From Symbiodinium natans (Eukaryota; Sar; Dinophyceae; Suessiales; Symbiodiniaceae), in the NCBI GenBank assembly GCA_905221605.1, contig CAJNDS010002436.1, forward strand, positions 74,501 through 138,500: 64,000 nt of DNA, given 5' to 3'. The position numbers and the translations under genes were made by a program. The stretch's first letter is position 1, and every line of letters begins with the position of its first letter. Below, one piece after another: positions 24,050 to 35,377 of this stretch. The notes beneath the pieces were generated by a model. The model made no database searches. It saw nothing but the letters and a program-made list of their open reading frames with translations, and was not told where the DNA came from.

Positions 24050-24802
24050 TTAGGGTTTAGCGAAGGTCTGGATAGTTTTGGGATTTGCTTTGCCGGTGAA
24101 AGAAGGGCTGCGAGCCGCACACGCTTGCCCTAACTTCTGGTCACTGTAGTATTTCCTACGTCTGCTGGTGACTCTCAGCAACCCGTGTCCTCCTCTAAAG
24201 CGTGCCACCGGAAAGGCAACTGCCTGAAGCTCATCACACATGGCTGGAACATCTGCTTCGTGTAGCAAGTCCTCCGGCCTCTCAATACGGGATGCTTCGG
24301 ATGCTTTACCTGGCATATCCCTATACGTCCCAAACTACTGCAAGCCAGCCTGTGTTGGCTGTCTTTCTCTGTCATCGCGCGAACTTCCAATGCCCATTTC
24401 GAGTACAAGTGGTTGAGCGGGCCATCGAGCATGTAGTCCTTGAAGCAAGGCTTTGCACTTGGGAGCAGGTATCAGAGTTGCAGTACTATGTAGTATTGCA
24501 GGATCTGGGTGAAGATCTGAGAGGTCAACATTAGATCTGGCGTGGGTCCTTTCAAAGATGGTTTCAGGCTTTTGGGCTTCTCGAGGTATGTCCTCAACCC
24601 GGTCCGTCGACACGGCAGATACCAAGGACTGCTGCAGGTCTTCATAGTAAGCTCGTAGTCCAGGCGTGACAGGATAGGGGTCAACTGCCGCAGAGTATTT
24701 GAAGACCTGCTGCTCGATGACGCGCCACGCACGGGAGAAGGTTGAGCTGCAGGAGAAGGAGTCTTGGCCAAGGAAGCTTTCCAAGAAACTCGATTGGAGC
24801 AT
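24050..24802 (-). CDS. Possible two- or three-exon coding segment, unknown function
   Basis: Three overlapping minus-strand stretches look coding but sit in different frames. The first, about 24450-24770, includes STFSRAWRVIEQQVFKYSAA and PGLRAYYEDLQQSLVSAVS. The second, about 24300-24432, includes CFKDYMLDGPLNHLYSKW. The third, 24050-24316, includes RPEDLLHEADVPAMCDELQ and LLRVTSRRRKYYSDQKLGQ and ends in a TAA inside a CCCTAAA repeat. The frame changes could be short introns or frameshifts. An in-frame TGA lies two codons before the first Met of the right-hand stretch. It could be the C-terminal end of gene A or a small gene of its own. I recognise no family. Confidence 0.35.
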
Positions 24803-25076
24803 GGCGGGTCAAACGCGATGGCCAGCTACTCTTTCACACGCTAGCCACAAGTCCTTCGCAACGGAATTCGGGGCGGAGGAGGGGGGGGGGGGGGCCATGC
24901 AGGGTTTAGGGTTTTAAGGCTTGAAGGCACAGCACCTACCTGGACCTACCTCTTAAAATTCCATCGTAGCCATCTTGGGACCCACAATGATGGACAGGTG
25001 GCGATGGTTCTAGATTCTAGAGGGGGGGGCGGCAAGGGGCCAACTTCTTGTCAGAGGGATTCTTTCTGCAATATTT

Positions 25077-25310
25077 CTACTTGTTGGGGACCTGCTTGTC
25101 AGGGGCGGGTCCAGTGTACGCAAACCACAGGTCCCATGCTCCCTCCGCCGCCACTTTGCTACCCCTCAAGATCGGATGCGACCGTCGGGCCTTGCAGTTG
25201 TATGTGTAGAAAGGCGAGCCTGTCACAAGTGTGCGGATAGGGAATGATAGGGAAACATAGCGTATCCACGGTAAATCGGCAAGTGTCTCAGCAACGGCCG
25301 TCATCCTCAA
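25077..25310 (-). CDS. Possible exon downstream of the gene A Cys tail, unknown domain
   Basis: The minus strand is open and protein-like, including DLPWIRYVSLSFPIRTLVTG, SPFYTYNCKARRSHPILRG and AEGAWDLWFAYTGPAPDKQ. The GSPFYTYNC part recalls the SPFYTG end of the preceding module family, which suggests it continues that tail into a new region. I do not recognise the rest. The right edge lies just left of the 25326-25378 exon, so either a very short intron separates them or one of the two edges is wrong. Confidence rests only on amino-acid texture and strand. Confidence 0.4.
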   Translation of the reverse strand: MRMTAVAETLADLPWIRYVSLSFPIRTLVTGSPFYTYNCKARRSHPILRGSKVAAEGAWDLWFAYTGPAPDKQVPNK

Positions 25311-25325
25311 CCATGATGCCTAGGC

Positions 25326-26113
25326 TCTGGTTGTGACATGTTGTGCCTGTTGTGGCTGTCACGGCGCCCTCGTAGCCGCTGAAACAGCTGCATCCAGAAG
25401 GAACCTCACTCCCATGTCGGGATGTGAGTGGCAACTCTTCGTCTCAGCTGCACAAAGGAAGATGTTGAAAAAAGAGGCCTACAGGCAAAGACCTGCAGCC
25501 CTGCCACGTTCGTACCGGCTGAGCCGTACGGACAGGCCACCGCACTGCAAGAACCTGCCAATCTTTGCCAGTCTCTCCAAGAGCATCTCTGCACCTAGAC
25601 ATGCCTCGACCCCTAATGTATGGAACCTCAATGCAAACCCTTCCCCAATGCTCCGCCAGCTCCGCCATCTTCCCGGTTTCGATCGCTTCGAAGCTGTCTC
25701 TAGCAAGTGAAAACGTGTACTGGAAATGGGCAGAGAATGGCTTCGCAGCTTCCCCATGTTTAGTAAACGTTTTGCCCAGCCGAGGAGTGGGTTGCCGTCA
25801 GGAAGGACAAGTCCCAAATCTGAACGGGGTCATGTCCCAAGCAAAGGCCTGAGTAGAATGGCGACGACGACGCGGCTGCGATGGTTCCAGAATAGCCTGC
25901 CAAACTTGCAGCGTCCACCGCTCAGGACTGGGATACCTGGGACCCGAGCGAGTGGACCCAGTTCTCCTACTTTCAACTCAGCAAGTCAATCAAGACGTGG
26001 ACACGTGAGCGACCCCAAACATCCCCCCCCGCCCCCCGCCGCCCCGCACCTGCGTTGCAGCTGCATCCAGCTCCAACGTTCGTGCCGGCTGAGTTCGCCG
26101 GACAAGCAACCGC
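25326..26113 (-). CDS. Gene A Cys-rich tail, CPxxSxGTxV / GYSGTI modules (four exons)
   Basis: Exons in order: 26050-26113 (AVACPANSAGTNVGAG then CSCNAG), 25849-25896 (GYSGTIAAASSSPFYSG), 25493-25554 (SCSAVACPYGSAGTNVAGLQ) and 25326-25378 (GYEGAVTATTGTTCHNQ). The consensus CPxxSxGTxVPSGCxCNAG-GYSGTIxATxxSPFYSG alternates between exons and recurs at 3.7-0 kb in gene B. It resembles the Cys- and Gly-rich repeats of receptor ectodomains, so an extracellular stalk or tail is a reasonable guess. The 48-nt GYSGTI exon has the same length here as at 2058-2105 and 1766-1813. Donors are GT after the first and third exons and GC after the second and fourth. Confidence 0.6.
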
Positions 26114-26196
26114 CTGTCTGAACTGCATCCCAAGCACCAGGCATCCACACCAAGTCATCATGAAACATGCCGGCGCACACCCTGAAAATCACGTGC

Positions 26197-27050
26197 CTTG
26201 CAAGTCTTGTCTTTCAGCTCCCATCCGGCGTTGCAGCTGGCACAATGGTTCTCTGCCTTGCAGACAGTGTTGCAAAGAGTCTGGCCGGCCGTCGCAGTCT
26301 TTGACGTTCAACGCCCTGAAGTTGTTAACTGGAGGAAGCGAAGCACACAAGTCACGCAAGGCTCTTGTGCCCTGGCCTGGCGCTGGCCTGGCACCTGGCA
26401 GGTCCCCCGTCTTTCTTTGATGTACAAAAAGTACCAAGTCCAAGTTTAACAATCAGGGATGTCGAGGATTTGTCTTATGTGTTTTGGATGTGCGAGTTGC
26501 CGTCCTTGCAGGTCTTGCACTTGCCGCCGGAGCCAGTTTCGCACTTGTACACCTGGCCAAGGCCCCAGGGGGGTTCGGGATGAGAGTTTGGGTGCTCCCG
26601 CCCAGGCTCTCGAGTCCCATGTCCCGGCCCCGGCCCACGTCCCGAGCCTGTTCCTTGCAGCGCTTGCCATCCATGAAGTGGCCCGCATTGCAAGAGGCGC
26701 AATGGTTTGTGACCTGCGTGATGGAGACAGCTGCTGTGAAGACCGTTGCTGTTGCCATACTTGTCACCGGTGACTTGCGCCGTGTGCAACTTGCTGCAGA
26801 TGAACGCCCGCTCCTACTCACTTACCTATAGTGCTCATGCAACGAACGATCAAAACCACCAGCACCACCAGAACACCAGCATCAACATGTCTACTGGTGC
26901 CACTGCGACAGGCACGAGAGCGAAAACTGCTTGAAACCCACAATGCCTCAGCAAGCACACTCCGTCACTACTGGAAGCCCCAGCCTCCCGGTAATGTGGG
27001 TCCTTGCAAGTCTTGCAGTTGCTGCCACCACCGGTGCTGCATGGCTTGAT
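26197..27050 (-). CDS. Gene A unit 6, terminal pair of six-cysteine modules (exons x19-x22)
   Basis: Exons: x19 26985-27050, x20 26654-26713, x21 26494-26552, x22 26197-26256. Peptides: KPCSTGGGSNCKTCKDPHYR, TNHCASCNAGHFMDGKRC, YKCETGSGGKCKTCKDGN and ENHCASCNAGWELKDKTC. Cys spacing is kept but the sequence has drifted towards the gene B type (CNAG in place of CNNG or CDGG). x20 ends before GA, where other units have GC or GT. After this block the repeat stops and a different Cys family begins. Confidence 0.72.
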
Positions 27051-27304
27051 CTGGCGGCAAAGGAAGGTCCAAACTGCTTCAAGACTCTTCTGCTTCTGTC
27101 CCCAATTCCCCAATTCCCAGATCTGGCTTTGCTCTTCAAGAGCCCTGACAGACCATCTGTTGGGGAGGGGGGGGGGGGAGCATTGCGAGCTTTGCGCCGG
27201 CCGTCCACATATACCGCTGTTCGGCTACCACTCCATGCAGCGCGATTCAAGTTTGAAGAAGTGTCAAGTTGCGAGGCATGTGGGGACGACATCGTGTCCC
27301 AGGC

Positions 27305-27564
27305 CTCCAGAACATGGAACATCTGCCTCAGGTTCTCCTTCTCACTCCCTTTATGACCCCTGCGCTCTCTTCTTCTTCTTCTTCTTCTTCTTCTTCTTCT
27401 TCTTCTTCTTCTTCTTCTTCTTCTTCTTCTTCTTCTTCTTCTTCTTCTTCTTCTTCTTCTTCTTCTTCTTCTTCTTCTTCTTCTTCTTCTTCTTCTTTCT
27501 TCTTCTTCTTCTTCTTCTTCTTCTTCTTCTTCTTCTTCTTCTTCTTCTTCTTCTTCTTCTTCTT

Positions 27565-27595
<31 letters not shown>

Positions 27596-28042
27596 TTATT
27601 ATTCTTCTTGGCTTGGGGGCCAAGGCAGAGTCCTGACCCTCGCACACGAGCGCGCCCGAGGTCCGTGTTTTCAACGATGAGGTTCCGAACCAACACAACT
27701 CTCGGGAGAGCACTCCCCCCACCCGGATTTAAAAACACACAGCGTCTCGTTCCGCCATGTTCCGCCTCCTCACGGCCAAAATCATGCACGGCTGTCTCAT
27801 ATGAGTTTGTACGCGATTCCCTGCCTCGAGGCTCTGAGTTTGTTGAGCGGAAATCTTACCTGTGTGTAGGCTACGTCTACGTGTAGGCTACGTGTACTGG
27901 GTAGGAAGTGAAATTTGCTCCCCCACCCGGCCCCACCCGCACCCCAAAAACTGACTCTCACTCTCGCTCTCGCACTCTCTCACTCTCTCACTCTCTCACT
28001 CTCCCACTCTCCCACTCTCCCACTCTCTCACTCTCTCACTCT

Positions 28043-28094
<52 letters not shown>

Positions 28095-30382
28095 GTGCCA
28101 CAGAAAGCCAAGGCAGCATGCGCACGATCTGGGGCAGGCACCAAGTCCATGTATCTGGCAGATGATCTGGGGCCTGGGTGCATTCTTTGGACAGGCAAAC
28201 AATCGCCTGTCCAGGCTGGCACCTCCCCAACGCTTCCGCACACCTTCGCACACCTTCGCAACCCGAGGCCAATCCAACAAGACCTGTGCAAACTTTCCGG
28301 CACCTTGTGGGGACTGACGCACCCATCGCCGTTATCGCACATGCTCACAAAGCCTCAGGTAGAGGAGCCGGAAGGTTGTGATAGCATAGAATTTGACACA
28401 CTTGGCCGTGGTAAGCTCCCTCTATCAGGTCTCCTTTGCGGGGGAACCTATGACAATGATGGCTCTTATGAGTCGTATGAATACCAGGGTACAGTGTACG
28501 AGTACAATACCGAACAAACAGGACCGCAGTTTAAAACAACCCCCGACATGATCGTCCATTAGCACTCTGAGCAGGGCTATTATGGCTCTTTCAGAAGCCT
28601 TCCGGTGACTTTAGACAGCTTGCAGTCGAGTTGTTGCGCAATGCTGGGCATTCGTGGCCATGGAATCAGGGGAAGTTCAAGACCTCTTCTCTTCGTTTAC
28701 AACTCTACTCCCTTGAGGAATCTTGAAGGTCTGGTTAGAGCTGGAGAAATGCGTCCGCGGGGCGGTTGTGCACTGCGTGGTGCAAGGCCACACGGCCGCC
28801 ACCTGCCACACAAATGCAAGTCACGCGCACACACATCGGACACCCCCCCCCCCGCCCCCCAAACCCCCAAACTCCCACAGCCTCTCGTGGCATGCTTCCG
28901 TGGGATCATGTGTCTGTCGCACTAGTGCTGATAGCAATAATGTGCAAACAGTAATTACAAGACAATAGTAGTAAAAGTCGTAGTAGTAAAAATGGAAAAT
29001 AGACGCAGCAAGATCAATGAATGAATAGCAAGTAAGCATGCTAATAAGCAGAAGAAGAAGAAGAAGAACTGACCCCGCCCCAGGCGCCTGCATCCACGAC
29101 CGTGAAGCGCTCAGCACCCCAACCACCGGGCCTCCGTCCGTGGCTTTTTAGGAGCACTGGCCCTTAAAGGTGAAAGGCCACTCTAAATGGGCGATGCTTA
29201 GTCTTGGAACTTCAGAGAGATCAGGACCTGCTCTGTTTTGGTACCAAACTGCGAGGTTCGAGCCCAGAGCTCGGGAATTCGGAATTCAGGAGGGAGTAAG
29301 GCCTGAAATATGCTGGACCGGCATGGGAAGGGGGTCGTCTCTAGATGCCCTCCCGAAGTGGCAACTTTGTCCTGTCTGAATGCGGGTCAAACTGCTGGCT
29401 GCGCCTGACAGCTGCGGATCCCTATATGCACTAGTGTTCACACCCTCATGCCTCATGCCCTTCCACCCTAAGTCTCATAAGATCCCATAAGTCCTGAACA
29501 GGACGAACATAATCGTCCTGAATCGTGAATCGGTCGGGAGAGTGGCGTCGCCAGAACTTCGGATCCGGGTCTTCAGTCCAAGTGGCAGGTCGTTCACGTT
29601 CTTCGTCGGCGAACGAATCATGTCCTCGGATTTACGGCCACGTACATCCTTCTGTGATTTTAGGGGTTTAGGCTCGGGGCTCAGTGCTCATACAAGCTCC
29701 CTGGACACAAATGCAATTCTGGCCCCCAGCTCTCAGGCGCAAGGCTCGCCGCCCATTTTGATGAAACGGTTGCTGGCCGCGTTGTGCAAAGCCACCTGAC
29801 CGTAGCCTGCGTCCACTACCTCGACATGGGCCATGGGTGGCTTTTTGGGTTCACAGGGTGGTTGGCTGGGCAGGGAGGCTACACGAAACTCCTCTCAAAA
29901 CTTTGTTAAGGCCGCGGGCCCGGAAGGGCTCCCAGGACCAGCGGGATGGATACTCCTTCCAATCGTTGAGCCTCGGGAACATCTCGCAAGGGCCACATTC
30001 TGATGGGTTCAGGGGTCAGTTCCGGCTCCCTGGGTCGTTGGAAGGTCTGCGACGTGACCGGCTGCAGCCCGGCGGCTTTGGCGAGCCATCCATGATGTCG
30101 TGGTGCCCGTTCATGCGCATGTAGCGCTTGTGGATGGCATTCCTGCACTCAGCACTCAAAAAGCGCCCCCCCCCCCTGAGAGGATCCGGGCAACGGGGGG
30201 GCTTCAGAGCTGGGGCCAGCTGTCGAGGTAGATCGAGCGGTAGCTGGCTTTTCCAATATTGGACGCCATAACGGCTTAAGGTACCGGCTGCAGATTGTAC
30301 TTGTCAGAGGTCTCAACAGCCAAAGCCCTGGTTGCACTCAAAGGCACCACAGCGCCACCGTGGTTCCCGGTCGCAGCAGAGC
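27305..30382 (-). CDS. Gene A unit 6, second beta-trefoil-like domain (exons x9-x18)
   Basis: Exons: x9 30340-30382, x10 30074-30142, x11 29916-29971, x12 about 29739-29819, x13 29579-29624, x14 29088-29131, x15 28753-28802, x16 28304-28353, x17 28142-28173, x18 27305-27326. x9 reads RPGTTVALWCL; with a GT rule it would run into a TGA, but a GA donor (CTTT|gagtgc) removes the stop and keeps the 43-nt length of the other copies. x13 reads DMIRSPTKNVNDLPLG, like unit 1 rather than units 3-5. x17 has the only GT donor of its class. The x17-x18 intron holds a CT-rich tract and a 0.24-kb CTT microsatellite. Confidence 0.7.
27366..27597 (+). repeat. CTT trinucleotide microsatellite
   Basis: (CTT)n on the plus strand, that is (AAG)n along the gene A transcript, with one interruption near 27496 and a TTATTATTA end. 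It lies in the x17-x18 intron of unit 6, close to the 22-nt exon x18. Confidence 0.95.
27955..28093 (+). repeat. CT-rich simple repeat
   Basis: Mixed CACTCTCT and CTCCCA units pass into pure (CT)n at about 28043-28086. It is in the same intron of unit 6 as the CTT microsatellite. Confidence 0.9.
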
Positions 30383-30583
30383 CTGGATTCCGGCTTCCCG
30401 CAGCAAGTTCGAACCCCCTTGTTCCCCAATTCTTCTGGAGCAGAAAGCTTGTAGAGCTGCGGTGGAGAATGGAGAAAAAGCTGCAAGATTTTCTATGTAA
30501 CCTGCTGGGTCTGGGGGGTCGGGAGGAAGGGGGGGGGGGAAGGTATTCCGTAAAGGTCCTCTAACCTTTCGGTGCCGGGTCGC

Positions 30584-33500
30584 TGAGACGGGCCGGAAGC
30601 GCTCCCAGCCCCAATTTGAAGGCAGATCCTTCGAGAACAAAGCAACTCCACAGATGCCACAGCTTGGGTGCTGGGTGCGGGGTAGGCGAGGCATGTCAGG
30701 AATGTGGCATTTCCAGGGATCGGATAGCTGCTGCAGACTGCGACTGTGCAGGCCATGTCTGAGGCGAGACATGTCTGCGAGAACCAACTATTGCAGAAAC
30801 GGAAACAAGGCGGCGCGGTCCCAAGCATTGCGGGCAGGGCTGGTGTCCTTAGCCGGGACCCACGCTGGTAGCAGCAGTGTCTTGAACAGGTGCGTCACGC
30901 CCTCGTCTCCCAACCGCCTGACACCTAAAATGGCTAACCTCTTCATGGAGCCACACCGTACGTCTCTTTTCATGAACATCGTATGGCTTCACCCATCGTA
31001 GGGGAAACGGAACGGACCGGACGCCTTCAGCGTGCAGTGGGGCCACCATCCGAACCTCCTGACACCCACGCTTGGCGCGCCTGCAATGTCAGACCCTTTG
31101 CAGCCTTTGCATTGGTGCCCTTGTAACCGAGATCATCTGAGCATCCATGTTGGCGGCATTCGGCATCCGCATGTACTTGTTGTGGGCCGCACAGTGGAGG
31201 GCCACCTGCCAACTTGCGTTCCAACCGCTCTGACCTTTATTGCTTTTGGTGGCTTGTGGCCGGGGCCTCCGCGACACAGCTTCGACTCACAGTCACAGTC
31301 GAGCGCACAAATGCGCACACCGACACACTCAAAACCACTCTCTTCGACTCTTTCATCTCTTTCTGCTTCCGTCACTTCAAGCTTCCTGCCTTCCCCGAGC
31401 CGGCATCCACCGTGGTGAAGGTCTCCCATGACTTCCTGTGGTCCGCACCGTCCATGTCCTGCGGATGGCATTGTCCGTATGTACGTATGTCTGCGTCTAT
31501 GCGTATGTGCGCATGTGCTTGCGTGCGTGTGTGGGTGTGCCTACATCTTACGTTTCTACTATTATAGCTCCAAAGAACTCGACAAGTAACGTATTCCATA
31601 GATACACATGTAGCTCTATGTATATACGCCGGGGTGTGGACCCCCAAAATGGTCATACGCTGTCCTCAAAGGTGGGATACTGCCTGGACTGCTGAAGAAC
31701 ATACGATCATCAATGAAGACATCATGAGTTCTACGGCCACGGTTCCTTATGCATTATAAGTGAGTTATAATATTATCGGCAGGGAACGTGCGCTATTAAT
31801 GTCATAACGTACAGCATTAACAGGTTATAGTACTTTTTACTGGACCGTTCATTACCCATTAAGTACTATCAAAAGCACGAAGATAAGGAGTGAAAGGATG
31901 CACGCTTCGTTACGCTTTGAGATTATTTTAATAGGGGAGTGAGTGAACGAAATGAAGATATGCATGTAGTGAATGGGCGAACAAAACGAATACTAATATC
32001 TTTTACATGTTGCGTACGAAGAACTGTTATATATATACATGCATATATGTAGATTTCTACATCATAGCTACATGAGCATTACTTATTACTATATCTTACT
32101 CGATGGGAGACCCGAAGCCGCAAAGCACCCGACGGTCCTTGTTGTCTCGCAGCCGGATCCATTTGTTTGCTCGCGGGTTGTGCAGCCCAATCTTGGCGTC
32201 ACCTGCATGAGTTTCGCATTCAAGTCCTGTAGGCCCTATCGGACTCCTATGGGTGGCTTCGTTGGGCAGCTCAGGGATGGAAGCCAAATTTTGCCTTGGA
32301 CATCACAAACCACAAAGACCGCGTACGGCGTTTCCAGGAACGTCGTCGCCGCTTCCGTGCAGCGAACTTGTGGGCCCAAGATGGCGGCGGCGCCCCCCCT
32401 TGAACCACCATGCACCCCACTGGCACTCCCCTCATACCTGTGCTGAGACAGAGATTGCCTGGGAGGGCATTTGCGGTGCTGCACTGTTCGCTTCATGAAG
32501 CTTGTGGCCGCCGGCCGTTCGAAGATCCTCTTCTGGGAAACCCTCTTGCTGCTGCCTTCTTGACTTCACGCAGCTCCCTACGCAAGCTTCACTTCGCAAC
32601 AAGCAGACGAGCACAGCTTGGGCAGGCGAGGCGACGCGCGAAAGCGTTTGCAATTATGCATCCCTGGATAAGAGCAGAAGTCAGAAGGTGCAACCAAAGC
32701 CTCCCGCTCCCACAACGCGCCACACCACACCCCCTATGTATGCAGCAGCTCCATCACGGTGCGCGCATTCCCACAATGAGCCGCCCCGAGAGATGCAGAC
32801 CTGCGAAGTGAACGCGGAAGAAGGTCGAAGCCCAGTCTGCAGGGAGACCATCCTCACGGAAACGGAGAATGAGAGAATGAGACTGTTCGGTCAGAGCAGA
32901 AGAGGCTGAAAAGAACACCTGGAGCATACCGGCACACATGGCAAAAAAGAGCCCCAAATCACCTAACCACTCTGACAAACCGAAAAGCCCCGAACCTGTA
33001 AAGAGGATCCGCGTGATCCAAATCAGCGCCTGAAGATCATTCTGGCCAAGGGTCAGAACTCTTCTTCCCAGTCCACTCTAAATTGTTCCCACGCCTTGGC
33101 TGGTTTTGCTGCGTAGGGCTGTTTCGTCTAGGGCCTATAGGGTATCGAAAAGACGATAGGTCCAAAGATGACGCTGTATAGCCCTCTGGCTTTAGGCTCC
33201 AGTAGGCACGGTTTGTGGCGAGATCTCAGGTTCCGACTACTTTCCGCAAGCCTTCCTGCTCTATCGGGTTTGCTTCCCATAACCCTAACCCTACGATGCA
33301 TCGAAAGAGAGCGCTGCCAAGTTCGTTCTTCAACCAAAAGGTTGAAGATGCTGGGGCGAAAAAAACACTCGAGACCGACACCTCATCGAGCTGCCAGGAG
33401 AAGCAGATGTGAGAGCTGCCCGACATAGGGTTCGTAAGTCCCTGAATGCACCAACTCTTGGACAGTAAAACCCCAACTTCTCGACTTCCGCCCTCTGAGG

Positions 33501-34321
33501 TCAGATCGCATAAAGCCGATTCAAGACAAGAACAACACCAAGATACGCTCGAACCCGTAGGGTAAAAGACACGGGCATGCGCGAGCAAAGCCCCACGCCC
33601 AGGATGCCCTGGGTTCTTCTCATGGGGCTTCCACCGTGCAGAAACAGAATGGGCCCCCACGCCAAGTTTCGGATAAGGCTTCGTGCCGCGGCTGGTACTG
33701 CCATAAGGCTGCTCCATTTTGTACTGTCTATTCAATCACACATACAAGAGATCATTTTCGATCGTAGGACTTCAGCGTTCTGGGCTGGACCATGCGGACC
33801 ATATCATGTGATATAGCGACCCATAAACAGGTTCCGAGGAAGGTCCTGCTAGAACCACGGCTAAAGAACGCCTGGCAACCGATAAACCAGTCAAACAACC
33901 CCACGACTAGCCCAGTTCGTTTCTGAAAAGGCAAAGGGCCCATCAACCCTAGAGACAGACGAAGGCAACCACGGCCTTTGGAGACACACATGAAAACTGT
34001 GCAGGAGACACTTAAGCTTCTGGGCCACTTCTCGCTGGAATTTTGGGGCTGACAAACAACGTCCGCTTTCCACGCTGGAGCGTCGCGTGTTCGGAGTTGT
34101 TGGCATCCAAAACATGCAAACATGCTTGTTTAAAACACGCCCATCCCAAATCTGATCCAAGTCCAATCAAAACGCAACAACCTGTGAGGCTGACGGGAAG
34201 CGGGCTACAGCGGCTGCCGAACACTTGGTGCTGTCCATAGCCAAGCAAAGCCAAGCAGCATCTTCACGAAGCGGCCGTGATTCGCTTGGTGGAAAGCCAC
34301 GGTGGCCCCCAGCAGCAGGGA
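30584..34321 (-). CDS. Gene A unit 6, first beta-trefoil-like domain (exons x1-x8)
   Basis: Exons: x1 34247-34321, x2 33039-33094, x3 32801-32852, x4 32129-32202, x5 31390-31458, x6 about 31139-31205, x7 about 30810-30847, x8 30584-30628. The unit is more diverged: x1 reads SLLLGATVAFHQANHGRF, x2 RGNNLEWTGKKSSDPWPE (the usual WGH is replaced), x3 DGLPADWASTFFRVHFAG and x4 IGLHNPRANKWIRLRDNK. x2 and x3 are separated from their neighbours by introns of 0.2-1.2 kb, which makes this the most spread-out first trefoil domain. Donors are GC after x1, x5 and x8, GA after x2 and GT after x4. Confidence 0.7.
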
Positions 34322-34545
34322 CTGACAGACCCATCTTCAGAGCTGTCTCAACTACAGCCTCCAGTATATTATATAGGATATACAGTCTACAATTTCTATA
34401 CTATATGTGTATATATATATACAGTGTGGATGACATGAGGGCATAAAGGGACTATCTTGCTATGCCTTCTCTGCTAAGCCCGTGGTCAAGCTGCTTCCGA
34501 AGACCTTGCTCCTAAGAAAGCCCGCATCCCAAGCCCTGACGCTGC

Positions 34546-35268
34546 CTGGCAGCGCTTCCCGCGCAGGACGAGGCCCCCGTCGCAGCTCCCGCAGTGGTCG
34601 TTTTGCTGCGGCAGTCGGGGCAATCGACAGAGCTGTAAGTGGGTGGGTTCAGGGGTTGAAGGGGTTCCTAGAGACCTCTTTGATGGCGCAGAGGCTTTTT
34701 GAAGGTGCGTTCTGGGAGTTCATGGCCTCCTGACACGTACATGCTTTCACATTTCCAAGGCACCATGAGGAGCCGGCAAAAATGCATTTAGACTCCAAAT
34801 ATAGCACAAGGACTGTCTGGAAGCCTGCGGAAGTTTAAGGAAGTCCTCACGACATTTCCTCAACACTACCGGGCGCACCCTGCGGTCGCCCTGGGCAACG
34901 CAGGATTTGCAGAGACGGTTCCGTCCGGTCGTGCAGCTGTAGGCCTGCCAGGCTGCTTCACCAACCTCAAAACTGAACCATCTGAAACGCATCCCTTTGT
35001 GGAACATTGGCTGTCTCAGCCTTGCAGTGGTTCCCGTGCAAGTAGTAGCCGTTGTTGCACGTGGCACAGTGGTTGTGAACCTTGGCTGTGCAATTTGATC
35101 AATTTGGTACTCCTTGTAGATCTTGTAGCCATATTGCTCACAATCAGGAACATTCAGGCATGGCGACCCGGCAGCCTGTGCCCCTGAGCCTGAGCCAGCA
35201 ACCTTCCGGTTTGCAGGGTTTTGGCAGGTCTTGCAGCTGCCGCCGCCGCCAGTGCTGCAAGGCGTGAT
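34546..35268 (-). CDS. Gene A unit 5, two six-cysteine modules (exons x19-x22)
   Basis: Exons: x19 35203-35268, x20 35021-35080, x21 34879-34944, x22 34546-34605. Peptides: TPCSTGGGGSCKTCQNPANR, HNHCATCNNGYYLHGNHC, YSCTTGRNRLCKSCVAQGDR and NDHCGSCDGGLVLRGKRC. Donors are GT after x19 and x21 and GC after x20 and x22, as in most units. Confidence 0.8.
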
Positions 35269-35377
35269 CTGGCAAACGCAGGATGGGATGGCTTCCAAAG
35301 GCCATCGCGTGCTATCGCCACGCTGCGTGATCTTGTGTGATGTTGCGCGAAGTTCTGTGAGGAGTTGCGTGTCGGGC

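Noticed and set aside
27004-27886. Frames of 120-210 codons rich in Phe, Leu, Ser, Glu or Lys
   Set aside because: Products of the CTT microsatellite on both strands.
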